Shown one piece after another: positions 16,665 to 25,247 of a DNA stretch of 64,000 nucleotides. Position numbers and translations under genes: made by a program. Location: contig JABFXY010000151.1 of assembly GCA_013361525.1 (NCBI GenBank), forward strand, positions 29,267 through 93,266. Reading direction: 5' to 3'. Below the pieces are notes generated by a model that ran no database searches, had not been told where the DNA came from, and saw only the letters and a list, made by a program, of their open reading frames with translations. Within the stretch, counting starts at the first letter, position 1; each line of letters begins with the position of its first letter. This stretch comes from Polyangiaceae bacterium (GTDB taxonomy: Bacteria > Myxococcota_A > Polyangia > Polyangiales > Polyangiaceae).

Positions 16665-17572
16665 GACGCAAGCTCCACGACGCGGGTGCGAGGAAGGGCT
16701 GCGAGCAGCTCCCGAGAGCTCGTAGCCACGACGAACTGATTTCCAGTGCCCCACTGGAGCATCGCGCGCAGGAGCTCGAGCGCACCGGCGTCGCCGAAGT
16801 CACGCTCCGGACTATCGAAGAGGATCACCGAGTCCTGAACCGGCACCGATGCGAAGGTCAGCGCGACGAGCGCCGCTTGCTGCTCGGACGACGACAACAT
16901 CGAATACGAGATCTCGGCCCCACCGGAATGCAGCATGAGTGGCTCCGATATGCCGCTCGACGAGGTGACGCCCGAAAACGACAGCTCGGGACAGAGCGAT
17001 TTGAGGTAGGTGCTCGCGCGCTCTTTCTTCGCGCTGAGCGACCGCTCCGACAAGATCGGGTAGAGACCGAGGAACTTCGTGTTTCTGCTGGTGAGGACGA
17101 AGGGCCGCGCCGCGCGGTCGGGCTCGATGCCGACCGGAGACGGCAGCTGCCGCCCTTCGTGGAAGTACATAATGCGGCCGAGGGCGTCGTCGCTCCACGT
17201 GCCGAGCAGCGTCCGCCCCGCCTGCGGAAGACGTGGGATTCCGCCGACGACATTGCCGAGGATGCTCTCGACATCCATTTGCGGCTCGGACACGCGCAGT
17301 CGATCCATCTCGGCCGCCGAGAGCTCCCAGGTGAGCGTGACCTTGGCCGAGCGCGCCCCGGCGGGGACGAGGCCCGCCCAGCGCGCGTCGCCGACGCCAT
17401 AGGGTGCGACGCGCTCCTTCGCTGCGATGACCGCCTCTAGAAAGGTCGTCTTGCCGGAGCCCCGCGGCCCGGTCACCGCGATGATGTCCCCATCGCTACC
17501 GCCCGACGGAAAGTCCCAGGCTTTGGACGGCAACCCGCGAATACCCTGTAGATCGATCGCTCGAAGTCGCAT
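16661..17572 (-). CDS. RecF/SMC-like P-loop ATPase in a T6SS operon
   Basis: A 303-residue ABC-type ATPase. Walker A is TGPRGSGKTT at about residues 34-43. An ABC-signature-like stretch (SSSEQQAALVALTFA) is near residue 230. Walker B is DSVILFDSPE near residue 249, and the final strand FVVATSSRELLAAL resembles the H-loop region. The N-terminus MRLRAIDLQGIRGL is typical of RecF/AAA_23 proteins. It lacks a long coiled coil, so it is a compact head-only ATPase. It lies 9 bp after vgrG and overlaps the first EagR gene by 4 bp, so it is embedded in the cargo operon. Its role there is unknown to me. Confidence 0.82.
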   Translation of the reverse strand: MRLRAIDLQGIRGLPSKAWDFPSGGSDGDIIAVTGPRGSGKTTFLEAVIAAKERVAPYGVGDARWAGLVPAGARSAKVTLTWELSAAEMDRLRVSEPQMDVESILGNVVGGIPRLPQAGRTLLGTWSDDALGRIMYFHEGRQLPSPVGIEPDRAARPFVLTSRNTKFLGLYPILSERSLSAKKERASTYLKSLCPELSFSGVTSSSGISEPLMLHSGGAEISYSMLSSSEQQAALVALTFASVPVQDSVILFDSPERDFGDAGALELLRAMLQWGTGNQFVVATSSRELLAALPRTRVVELAS

Positions 17573-17581
17573 CGGATGGCC

Positions 17582-19906
17582 TCAGCGTAGCCCCAAGCCT
17601 TGCAGACTGGACTGGACTGTTTGGGGGTCCGTCCCGGCTTGCGTCCACTTGTTCTCGAAGTAGTCGCCGAGGATCTGGTTCGCCTCCTGCTCGGTATAGC
17701 CTGCTCGCTGGAGAGCGTTGCGGGACCCTTGGACGGCCCTGCCCGCGTTCGTCCCGAGGCCGCCATTTTCGAGCGTGTTGAGCACGTCCTGTTTCGCCTT
17801 CTCCTTCGCCTCGGCGGCTTCTTTGGCCTTCTTGGCCTCTTCCTCTTCACCCTGGCGGGGATTGATGTGGACCTTGTCGCCGCTCTGAATCTTGATTTCT
17901 TGATCGGTAATCACGATCTCCGATTTGCCGACGCGGAGGGTGATCATGTGATCGCTGCGAAGGACGATGCCGCCGGTCGCGAGCTGGAGAATGTAGGCCC
18001 CGCTGGAGATGCCGATGCCCTTGGTGACGTTCTGGGAGAGAAAGCCGGTCACGGTCTCGGTCAGATTGCCCGTCACCGTGATGCTCTGATCGCCGCCGAC
18101 GCTGAGGGCCTGATCGGAGCCGACGTTGGTCGTCTGCTTGTTCTCGACGTGGGTGAGATCGTCGGTGCCGATCGTCGTCGTGCGTTCGGCGCCGATGACG
18201 CCCCTCGAGGCGCTTCTCGTGAAGTCGTGCCGATCCTTGTCGGCCTGCGTGTAGAAAACCTGGTCTTTGTCATTGAGCGAAATTTCGCTTCCGCCCCAAT
18301 TGTGGGTCCCGCCGTCTGCCGACCGAGCGCAGAACGGGCCCCCGAGGGTGCTCATCAGCTCGCCGATCTGGCCTGAGTTGTAGGGGATGCCGCCGCCGAG
18401 GAGGCTCGATGTCGGGCTCGGCTGCACCGATCCGTCGGCCGCGCCCATCACCATGCGGCCGGTCGTGTTCGACCGCAGCGTCATCACGTCTTTGTATTTC
18501 GGAAGCTTGTACGGCGAGCTCTGTGTCTCGGTGAAGACGCGGCCGATGACGACCGGGCGATCCGGGTCGCCGCCCAAGAACTCGACCAGGACCTCTTGGC
18601 CGATGCGCGGCAAGTTCACGCCGCCGAAGCCTGCACCTGCCCACGGCTGGCTGGACGGGATCCAGCACGAGCTGTTCTCGTCGCTCTTGCCCTCGCGGTC
18701 CCAGTGGAATTGCACGCGGACGCGACCGTACTCGTCGGTATGGATCTCGGCCCCGTCGGGGCCGACGACGGTCGCGCTCTCGAGCCCCTGGACCTTCGGG
18801 CGCGCGGTTTTGATCGACGGCTTGAACGGGTCGTCGGTCGGGACGATCTCGGCGTGGACGCGCCATTCGGTGTCGTGATCACCTTCGATCAACGCCTCCG
18901 TCACGAGCATCGGGGTCGAGCTGGAGAGGGCTCGGTGCGGGTGGTTCGTGACGCTGGTGATGACGCCGGGAACGAGGTCGAGGACGTTCGACTCGAACGT
19001 GATGCGCTTCGCGTTGCCGCGCTTACCGAGGAGTCGATTCTCCGTCTTGGCAGTGCCTAGTTGGGAGTCGACGCGCGAAGCTCCGCGATCGTCGGCGGTC
19101 GGCGTGTTCCCGCCGGCGGAGCCTTGTTGATAGAGGAACGCGCCCGGCTCGTAGTGGAATTGCTCGAGGTTCTGCTCCTGCGGCAGGCCGCCCTGCGCCG
19201 AGAACCGGGGCTGCCCCTCGGCCGGCTTGCGGTAATCGAGGTCGCCTACCGTCATCTTGCCCGGGCGAACGCGCTGCGAGACCGCGACCCGGGTGACGAA
19301 CTCCCCGTCGGTGACGGCGGGCGAGTCGTGGAAGCGAATGAGCGGCTTCGACAGCGACCGCGCGTTCGGCGCGTCGTCGAGGACCATCACGCTGTTGCCG
19401 TTCTTCTCCTCGAAGTAATAGGAGACACCGGCGTCCTCCAACATGCGGCTGATGAACGAAAAGTCGTTCTCGTCGTATTGGCAGCGGTATTTGCGCGGCT
19501 TGTAGTTGCCGGGGTCGACTCGCTCCTCGAACTCGACGTTCCACTCGCCGAGCATCTTCTTCACGATGTCGAGCTCGGTCTCGAATTGGAAGATTCGATA
19601 GTTGCGCCGCTGGGTCATCAGCCAGGCGCGCGGTTGGATGACGAGCGAATACGTCGCGAGGCCCTGGGCGTCGACCCGAACCTGGTCGATCTGTGTACAG
19701 ATGCCGTGCCACGAGGGCGCGGTCCATTGGGTGCGAAGCGAGACACTCGCGTCTTTGCCGATCACTTCGTCGAAGTCGATATCGAGATTGCGCGATACCG
19801 CGCGAACATCGATATGAAAGAGCTGACTCATGCCTTGCTTGATCGCAAAGGAACGGACGTCGAGGGCGTCTCCACTCGCGATCGTCGTCGTGGCTTGATT
19901 GCTCAT
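17582..19906 (-). CDS. vgrG: Type VI secretion spike protein VgrG (first copy)
   Basis: A 774-residue VgrG, the trimeric spike that carries effectors out of the cell. The N-terminal gp27-like region contains FHIDVRAVS and the FSFISRMLEDAGVSYYFEE strand-helix typical of the family. The gp5-like OB domain is at about residues 390-460 (DEYGRVRVQFHWDREG, PRIGQEVLVEFLGGDPDRPVV). The needle region follows, with Gly/Thr-rich repeats and IVITDQEIKIQSGDKV. After that come an acidic/Lys coiled stretch (about 685-705) and a C-terminal extension of about 65 residues that could be a cargo-docking domain. The muramidase gene lies upstream (43-bp gap) and the ATPase follows 9 bp downstream. Confidence 0.96.
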   Translation of the reverse strand: MSNQATTTIASGDALDVRSFAIKQGMSQLFHIDVRAVSRNLDIDFDEVIGKDASVSLRTQWTAPSWHGICTQIDQVRVDAQGLATYSLVIQPRAWLMTQRRNYRIFQFETELDIVKKMLGEWNVEFEERVDPGNYKPRKYRCQYDENDFSFISRMLEDAGVSYYFEEKNGNSVMVLDDAPNARSLSKPLIRFHDSPAVTDGEFVTRVAVSQRVRPGKMTVGDLDYRKPAEGQPRFSAQGGLPQEQNLEQFHYEPGAFLYQQGSAGGNTPTADDRGASRVDSQLGTAKTENRLLGKRGNAKRITFESNVLDLVPGVITSVTNHPHRALSSSTPMLVTEALIEGDHDTEWRVHAEIVPTDDPFKPSIKTARPKVQGLESATVVGPDGAEIHTDEYGRVRVQFHWDREGKSDENSSCWIPSSQPWAGAGFGGVNLPRIGQEVLVEFLGGDPDRPVVIGRVFTETQSSPYKLPKYKDVMTLRSNTTGRMVMGAADGSVQPSPTSSLLGGGIPYNSGQIGELMSTLGGPFCARSADGGTHNWGGSEISLNDKDQVFYTQADKDRHDFTRSASRGVIGAERTTTIGTDDLTHVENKQTTNVGSDQALSVGGDQSITVTGNLTETVTGFLSQNVTKGIGISSGAYILQLATGGIVLRSDHMITLRVGKSEIVITDQEIKIQSGDKVHINPRQGEEEEAKKAKEAAEAKEKAKQDVLNTLENGGLGTNAGRAVQGSRNALQRAGYTEQEANQILGDYFENKWTQAGTDPQTVQSSLQGLGLR

Positions 19907-19949
19907 CGTGTCGTCTCCCGTTTCGTCCGTCGAAGCTCGAACAAGAAGT

Positions 19950-20621
19950 TCAGCGTACTTCGCCCTGCAACGCGAGCGCCGCTTCGGCCTCGCGCCGCCT
20001 GTAGAGGCCCTCGCGCACCCGCGTGTTCGGCTCGTGATAGAGCTTCATCGCGAGGATGCCGTCTGCGACGCCGCGGACGTTCTTGTCCGCGACGGCGACC
20101 CTGATCGCATCGAACGCCTGCTTCTTCAGGATCTTGTCGTCGCCCTTCGTCCCGGGCCCGCAGTTGTAGACGAGCGACGTGAGTGCACCGCGCACATGCG
20201 GATGCATCCCCTCGACGCCCGGGAAGGTGTTTTCGGTGGAGGTGATGAAGCGCGGCAGGACGTCGATGCGGTAGACCGCGAGCGCGTCCGCCCAAGGGAT
20301 CGCGATGTCGCTCGTCTTCTCGACGGCCGCGTTGGTGCCGCTCTTTCCGAGGTATCCGCGAAGCCTGTCGTAGGCGTCTTTCGGCTTCTGGATGGCCGAG
20401 AGGCGCGACTTCCAATCGCGCTCGTAATGCTCCGTCTGGTGGCGGAGGTCGTAGCCGACGCCGATCGTCAGACCGGACGCCGCGTTGCCGGGCCAGTGGG
20501 GATGCGTGTACCTGCGGTCGTACACGGACCGGGCAGCGCTGTAGTCACCGCCCGCGATCTCCCACGCGATGATGAGCTCGACGGCTTCCCGGCTGATCTC
20601 CATCGGGGCCCACGTGTGCAA
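19950..20621 (-). CDS. Lysozyme-like muramidase, probable T6SS effector
   Basis: A 223-residue lysozyme-fold (GH24/pesticin-like) protein. The catalytic Glu is probably in IIAWEIAGGDY near residue 21. The TIGVGYDL motif (near residue 52) corresponds to the TIGYGH-type loop of phage lysozymes, and the C-terminus EGLYRRREAEAAL is typical of this subgroup. It would cut the glycan strands of peptidoglycan. There is no signal peptide, which fits delivery by the T6SS, and the gene lies directly upstream of vgrG. No obvious immunity gene follows. The start is TTG 20621 (AAGGG upstream); ATG 20603 is an alternative. Confidence 0.8.
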   Translation of the reverse strand: MHTWAPMEISREAVELIIAWEIAGGDYSAARSVYDRRYTHPHWPGNAASGLTIGVGYDLRHQTEHYERDWKSRLSAIQKPKDAYDRLRGYLGKSGTNAAVEKTSDIAIPWADALAVYRIDVLPRFITSTENTFPGVEGMHPHVRGALTSLVYNCGPGTKGDDKILKKQAFDAIRVAVADKNVRGVADGILAMKLYHEPNTRVREGLYRRREAEAALALQGEVR

Positions 20622-20671
20622 TGGGCGTGCCCTTACGGAACGAGGGGATCACCGGAGATCGACGATCGAAG

Positions 20672-20686
20672 TGCGCTAGTTGCGCA
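20672..20686. terminator. Small hairpin between the SDR fusion and muramidase genes
   Basis: TGCGC and GCGCA form a 5-bp stem around a 5-nt loop within the 78-bp gap. There is no T-tract. It is a weak candidate for a terminator of the upstream gene or a regulatory site for the muramidase-vgrG operon. Confidence 0.25.
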
Positions 20687-20699
20687 ATGGATCGGTTCG

Positions 20700-22574
20700 C
20701 TAATTGTGAAGCGGAACAGACGGAGGACGGAGCGCGACGACCGACGAGCGCACCGAAAGGAGTCGCCGTAGGTGCGCGACGACGGCTTGGGGGCTCGAGA
20801 TGTGAGGGTTGTGTGCGGTTCCGGGGACGGCTTGGACCGGGTGACGGGACGAAAAGAGGAGCGGGTCGTGCTCACCGTGAACGAGGACGACCGGGGCCTT
20901 GATGGACTCGAGGTCGCACCGGAGGGTCGCCCGGACCGGCTCTTTCGAGGCTCGAGCCAGCGCCTTCGCGACGCGGGCCGCGACGCCGCGACGACGTAGG
21001 TCGGAGGTCGCGCTCTCGAGGATGCGCGAGGCTTCGGGAGAATCGGCTCGCGCGCCGGCGAGCTCGGGCAACAAGCGCTCGGCCAGCGCGGCGGCAGTGG
21101 AGCGCCGGAGAGACAACGAGACAGCCGGCGGGATGCGCAGCAAGCGGCTCGCGCGACGCTGGAGGAAGGCGGGTGAAACGAGGGCGAGGCCGGCGACCTG
21201 GTCGGGATGAGCGTGGGCGTAGCGGACGGCCAGAGCGGCGCCGAGCGAATGGCCGACGAGGTAGACGGGCTCGTCGCGACCCGCGAGGAGGCGATCGAGC
21301 CACGCGACGGCGTCGAGATCGGTCGGCGCGGAGCGGCCGAGGCCAGGCAGATCGATGCGCGCGTGAGGCACGCCGAGCGCATCCGCGACGGGCTTCCACG
21401 CGTCCGAGTTGAACGGCAGGCCGTGTAGGAACACGACCTCGGCGGTCTGCGGATCGCCGACGACGAACGCTCCGTCGCGAAGGCTGCCGCGGTCGGCCCG
21501 GGGATCGTCGCCGAACCGGGTCGACACCAAGAAATCGCTCCAACGCCGAACGGCTCGTTCGATGGGCGGTCTCGCGAGGCCGACGGCCCCGGCGTGCGCT
21601 TCGGCGGAAGCGATGTCGTACCGCTCCTCGGAGAGGAACCGAAGACTCTCCGGCTCGATGCCGGTCAGCTTCGCGGGGAGCGCGCGCACCAGACCGACGG
21701 GAAGGATCATGCGCGGCGCGGCGACGCCGAGGTGATCGGCGATCTGGCGGACGAGCACCGGGAGGTCGGGCGTCTCGGGGTCGAGAACGCAGAGGTCCTC
21801 ACCTTCGGTCTCTGCGCGCTCCGGGACGGTCGCGAGAAAACGCGCGAGGTAATCGACCGTCACGAGCGGAAGGAAGGTCCGTGCCGAGCCGACGAGCGCG
21901 GGGAGCTGACCGCAAAAGAGACGCGCGACGAGATCGCCGAAGCCCGTGGTCTGCGTCGTCTCGCCGGTTCGCGCATCGCCGATGACGCTGCTCGGATGCA
22001 CGGCCGTCCACGGCAGCTCGTGCGCGTGGGCGAACGCGCGAACGGCGAGGTACGACTCGTGTTTCGACGCCTCGTAGCCGCCGTGATCGCGGTAGAGGCG
22101 CTTTCGTTCGTCGTCCGACAGGCGCGCGAGAGACGCGTCGACACCGTGAGCCGGCCCGCGGACGATCGACGAGCGCGCCATCATTCGATACCCGCCGAGG
22201 TATACGAAACGCCGCAGCGCGGGTCGCGCGCGGGCCCACTCGGCGACGTGCAGCGAGCCATCGACGTTCGCACGCCGTGCTTCTTCCGCGCCGAGGCGGA
22301 AGGCGAACCGGGCGGCGAGGTGGAAGACGTCGCGAACGGCGTCGAAGCGGCCCTCGACGGCGAGGCCCGGCACCTCCACGTCACCCTCGACGACGACGAG
22401 CCGGCTCGCGTCGCCGCCGTGCTCGTCGACGAAGCGCCGAAGCTCGGCGGCGCGTTCGTTCGCCCGGCGCACCGGCGCCACGACACCGCGGGTACGGGTG
22501 AGCTCCGCGAGCAGCCAGCGACCAATGAGCCCCGTCCCTCCGGTCACCATCACGTCGACGTCGTGTTCGTTCAT
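20700..22574 (-). CDS. Fusion of extended SDR (epimerase-like) and alpha/beta hydrolase
   Basis: A 624-residue two-domain protein. Residues 1 to about 350 form an extended short-chain dehydrogenase: NAD(P)-binding TGGTGLIGR at 11-19 and catalytic YEASK with the Tyr-x-x-x-Lys spacing. Residues from about 365 form an alpha/beta hydrolase: oxyanion strand VVFLHGLPFNSD near 380, nucleophile elbow GHSLGA near 440, and a candidate catalytic His in VPGTAHNPH. The substrates are unknown; a lipid or ester-containing metabolite is plausible. The gene is divergent from a LysR regulator with 58 bp between starts, the usual layout for LysR control of a neighbour. Confidence 0.87.
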   Translation of the reverse strand: MNEHDVDVMVTGGTGLIGRWLLAELTRTRGVVAPVRRANERAAELRRFVDEHGGDASRLVVVEGDVEVPGLAVEGRFDAVRDVFHLAARFAFRLGAEEARRANVDGSLHVAEWARARPALRRFVYLGGYRMMARSSIVRGPAHGVDASLARLSDDERKRLYRDHGGYEASKHESYLAVRAFAHAHELPWTAVHPSSVIGDARTGETTQTTGFGDLVARLFCGQLPALVGSARTFLPLVTVDYLARFLATVPERAETEGEDLCVLDPETPDLPVLVRQIADHLGVAAPRMILPVGLVRALPAKLTGIEPESLRFLSEERYDIASAEAHAGAVGLARPPIERAVRRWSDFLVSTRFGDDPRADRGSLRDGAFVVGDPQTAEVVFLHGLPFNSDAWKPVADALGVPHARIDLPGLGRSAPTDLDAVAWLDRLLAGRDEPVYLVGHSLGAALAVRYAHAHPDQVAGLALVSPAFLQRRASRLLRIPPAVSLSLRRSTAAALAERLLPELAGARADSPEASRILESATSDLRRRGVAARVAKALARASKEPVRATLRCDLESIKAPVVLVHGEHDPLLFSSRHPVQAVPGTAHNPHISSPQAVVAHLRRLLSVRSSVVALRPPSVPLHN

Positions 22575-22616
22575 GAAAGCGAAGATGATGCCGGCGACCC
22601 ATGACGAAAAGTGATT

Positions 22617-22627
22617 CTATCTCATAG
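22617..22627. promoter_or_regulatory. Candidate LysR-type operator half-site
   Basis: CTATCTCATAG is a small palindrome (4-3-4) in the 58-bp region between the divergent SDR-fusion and LysR genes, just upstream of the LysR start. It is short, so support is weak. Confidence 0.3.
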
Positions 22628-22632
22628 GTCCC

Positions 22633-23595
22633 ATGAGCGATTTCGATGTGCGAGCGATGAACCTGAACCTGCTGCCTGCGCTGGAAGCCCTCCTCGTCGA
22701 GGGGAGCGTCGGCGGCGCGGCGCGCAAGCTGCACGTGAGCCAGTCCGCGATGAGCCACTCGCTCGCGAAGCTGCGGGCAGTGTTCGACGATCCGCTCCTG
22801 GTCGCAGACGGACGTGGCCTCGCGCCGACGCCCCGCGCCACGCAGCTGCTGGCGGCGTTGCCGGGTGCGCTCGACGTCCTCGCGCGGGCGATCGCGGTGC
22901 CGGAGCCGTTCGATCCGAAGACGGCGACGCGCACGTTTCGCCTCGCGACGGTGGACTACTTCGAGCTCACGATGTTGCCCCACGTGCTTTCGTATCTCGC
23001 GGCGCACGCACCGAACGTCACGCTCGAGATCGAGCGCTTCACGCCGGCGACCGTGGCGGCGCTGGTCGCCGGAGACGTGGACCTCGCGTTGATCGGCGCA
23101 TCCTTTCCGCGGTCGCCCGCGGGCTTGCGCAAGGCGACGCTGTACCGAGACCCGTTTGCGGTGATCGCGCGCGCGGATCATCCCGCGATCGGCCGCCGCC
23201 TCGACCTCGACACGTACCTCGCGCTTTCGCACGTGCTCGTCAGCATCGAAGGGCGGCGGGAAGGCGCCGTCGACCGCGCGCTGGCGAAGCTCGGCAAGGC
23301 TCGTCGTGTGGCGCTTCGCGTGCCGCACTTCGTCTCGGCGCCGCTCGCCGTGCTCGCATCCGACACCATCTGCACCATCGCGAGCTCGGTCGCGCACCGG
23401 GCGCGCGAGCTCTTCGGTCTCCGCGTGATGGATCCGCCGATCGATTTGGAGCCGGCGTCGGTGGTTTCGCTCTGGCCGCGACGGCACGACGGCGATCCCG
23501 CGCGGGGCTGGTTTCGCCGACTCTTCATCGCCGGTCATGCGGCGCCGCCGGCGATCCGATCGCTCATCCGTCGCGAGCGCGGGCGCAAAAGCTAA
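22633..23595 (+). CDS. LysR-family transcriptional regulator
   Basis: A 320-residue LysR protein. The N-terminal winged helix-turn-helix is clear: LNLLPALEALLVEGSVGGAA, then KLHVSQSAMSHSLAKLR and FDDPLLV. The effector-binding domain begins near residue 95 (RTFRLATVDYFELTMLP). It probably controls the divergent SDR-hydrolase gene and itself. The effector is unknown. The DFDVRAMNLNLLPAL start and DPLLVADGRGLAPTPRA resemble the NodD/LinR-like subgroup. Confidence 0.93.
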   Translation: MSDFDVRAMNLNLLPALEALLVEGSVGGAARKLHVSQSAMSHSLAKLRAVFDDPLLVADGRGLAPTPRATQLLAALPGALDVLARAIAVPEPFDPKTATRTFRLATVDYFELTMLPHVLSYLAAHAPNVTLEIERFTPATVAALVAGDVDLALIGASFPRSPAGLRKATLYRDPFAVIARADHPAIGRRLDLDTYLALSHVLVSIEGRREGAVDRALAKLGKARRVALRVPHFVSAPLAVLASDTICTIASSVAHRARELFGLRVMDPPIDLEPASVVSLWPRRHDGDPARGWFRRLFIAGHAAPPAIRSLIRRERGRKS

Positions 23596-23597
23596 AG

Positions 23598-23603
23598 TAT
23601 TCT
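23598..23603 (+). promoter_or_regulatory. -10-like box close to the start of the 23612 gene
   Basis: TATTCT lies 8 nt before the chosen TTG start with no ribosome site between them, as at several other genes in this window. Confidence 0.3.
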
Positions 23604-23611
23604 GCGCGCCG

Positions 23612-25246
23612 TTGCCGGAGCCGCACCCGCTCTTCACCTACGGACCGATTCTGTTCGTCGTCGCGTCGTTCGTCGCGAGCGCGGTTTTATCGCCGTCCGC
23701 GATGCGCTTCGTGAAGCGCAGGTGGGGGCCGCCGGCTCAGCCGCTCAAGGTGCGGCTCGTCTGTCAGCTCGCTACGATCGCCGCGTTCTGGCTTGCGGGC
23801 ACGGCGGTCGGCTTCGCGCTCCTCGTGTTCCCGGTGACGGAGCCGAACGACGGGCTCCCCGGGCAGCGGATCGGAACCGCCGTGATCGCGCACATGGTTC
23901 CGACGGTGGCCCCGTTCGCCAGCCATCGGATCGCCGATCAGCTCGAGAACGGTTCGACGTCCACACGGTGGTCACCGCCCGGTGTGCGTGAGGCTCGCTT
24001 GGTGCTCGCGGCCAGGATCGACGCGGACACGGATCGCGGCGTCGAACGCCTCGCGAAGCACGGCTTTCGCACGCACGCCGGCCGTTTCGCGCTCACGAAC
24101 CCGACTGGCCCGGCGTGTGAGGTCGGCCTCGATGCGTTCGCCGAAGCGCTTCAAGGAAGCGCGCTCAAGGATCTGATGACCGCGTGCAGGAACGCACCCG
24201 GCGATCCGATCGGCTACGCGGCGTTCAAAATGGGCGACTTCATGGGCGCAGTCGGGCCCGAGACCGAGTCGATCATCTCGCGGCAGCTGCGCACCCCCGA
24301 CGGGGAACCGACCTGTTTCGCCGAAGGGCCCGACATGCCCGACGCGCCGCTCAAAATGTGCCGGCTCGAGTGGGCGGAGATGCACAAGAAGCAGCGCCCG
24401 GCTGCGCTCGACGGCCTCGACCTCGAGCCGGCGTTCGCGCGGAGATGGCTCGCGGCGCTGCGCGCCGAGATGGGCGAGCCTTTCGACGCAAAGAGCTTCT
24501 TCAGAATCGACCCCGCGCTGCTCGTGGAGCGGCCGTTCGTCGCGATCGTGGACGAGCCGATCGCCGTGTACGAAGACGTTCGCAAGAACGCGTCGGGCTC
24601 TCTCACGCCCGGCCAGTCGGCGTACATTCGCGTCGCGATAGGCGCGGAGCGCTCCGCGGCAGGCCGTCACGAGGACGCCGAGAAGCTCGTCGAAGAAGCG
24701 TTGGCGCAGCTCGCGATCGGCGACGGAGGCTCCGCCGCCGAGCGCGCTGCCGTGGAAAGACTGGCGGCGGCGATCGCGCTCCGTGCGCGTGACATGAAGC
24801 GATTCGAAAAACACGCAGCGTCGCTCGCAGCGGACGATCCGCTCCGCGAGGTCGCGACGGTGGTGTTCGGTTCGGCACCCGAAGCGGCGAGCGGCGACGA
24901 ACGCACTTGGGTGGCGGCCCTTCCGATGAACGACGGAGCCGCGATCGCGGCGGCGCTCGAAGAGAGCGGCGCCGCGACCTCCGGAGGGCTGCTCCGCCTC
25001 GCTGCCGTGCCCGAGGATGCACGCGACCCGCTTCGCGAGTGGCTCCGCGAAACCTTTCCAGCGTGCGCTCGGTGCGGCTTCTTCGCGACGCTCGATCGGA
25101 TGACGGTGCGCCTCGACGCAGCTCACGCGCTCGGCGACGAGGGGACGGTGCGTGCGCTCGAGCCGATCGTCGCGCGCTTCGAAGCCGTCTTCCTCAACCG
25201 GCCGCTCGCACTGTCGTTGCGCGCGGCGGATCCAAACCCGTTCTGA
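23612..25246 (+). CDS. Hypothetical membrane-anchored protein
   Basis: About 544 residues from TTG 23612; the frame is open from 23537, but that part overlaps lysR. Two transmembrane helices are near the N-terminus (ILFVVASFVASAVL and LATIAAFWLAGTAVGFALLVF). A large soluble region follows with no recognised catalytic motif. It has an alpha-helical, TPR-like middle (GQSAYIRVAIGAERSAAGRHEDAEKLVEEAL, AERAAVERLAAAIALRARDMK). A CARCG motif is near the end. The stop lies 1 bp from the end of the convergent spermidine-synthase-like gene. Start and function are both uncertain. Confidence 0.72.
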   Translation: MPEPHPLFTYGPILFVVASFVASAVLSPSAMRFVKRRWGPPAQPLKVRLVCQLATIAAFWLAGTAVGFALLVFPVTEPNDGLPGQRIGTAVIAHMVPTVAPFASHRIADQLENGSTSTRWSPPGVREARLVLAARIDADTDRGVERLAKHGFRTHAGRFALTNPTGPACEVGLDAFAEALQGSALKDLMTACRNAPGDPIGYAAFKMGDFMGAVGPETESIISRQLRTPDGEPTCFAEGPDMPDAPLKMCRLEWAEMHKKQRPAALDGLDLEPAFARRWLAALRAEMGEPFDAKSFFRIDPALLVERPFVAIVDEPIAVYEDVRKNASGSLTPGQSAYIRVAIGAERSAAGRHEDAEKLVEEALAQLAIGDGGSAAERAAVERLAAAIALRARDMKRFEKHAASLAADDPLREVATVVFGSAPEAASGDERTWVAALPMNDGAAIAAALEESGAATSGGLLRLAAVPEDARDPLREWLRETFPACARCGFFATLDRMTVRLDAAHALGDEGTVRALEPIVARFEAVFLNRPLALSLRAADPNPF

Positions 25247-25247
25247 C

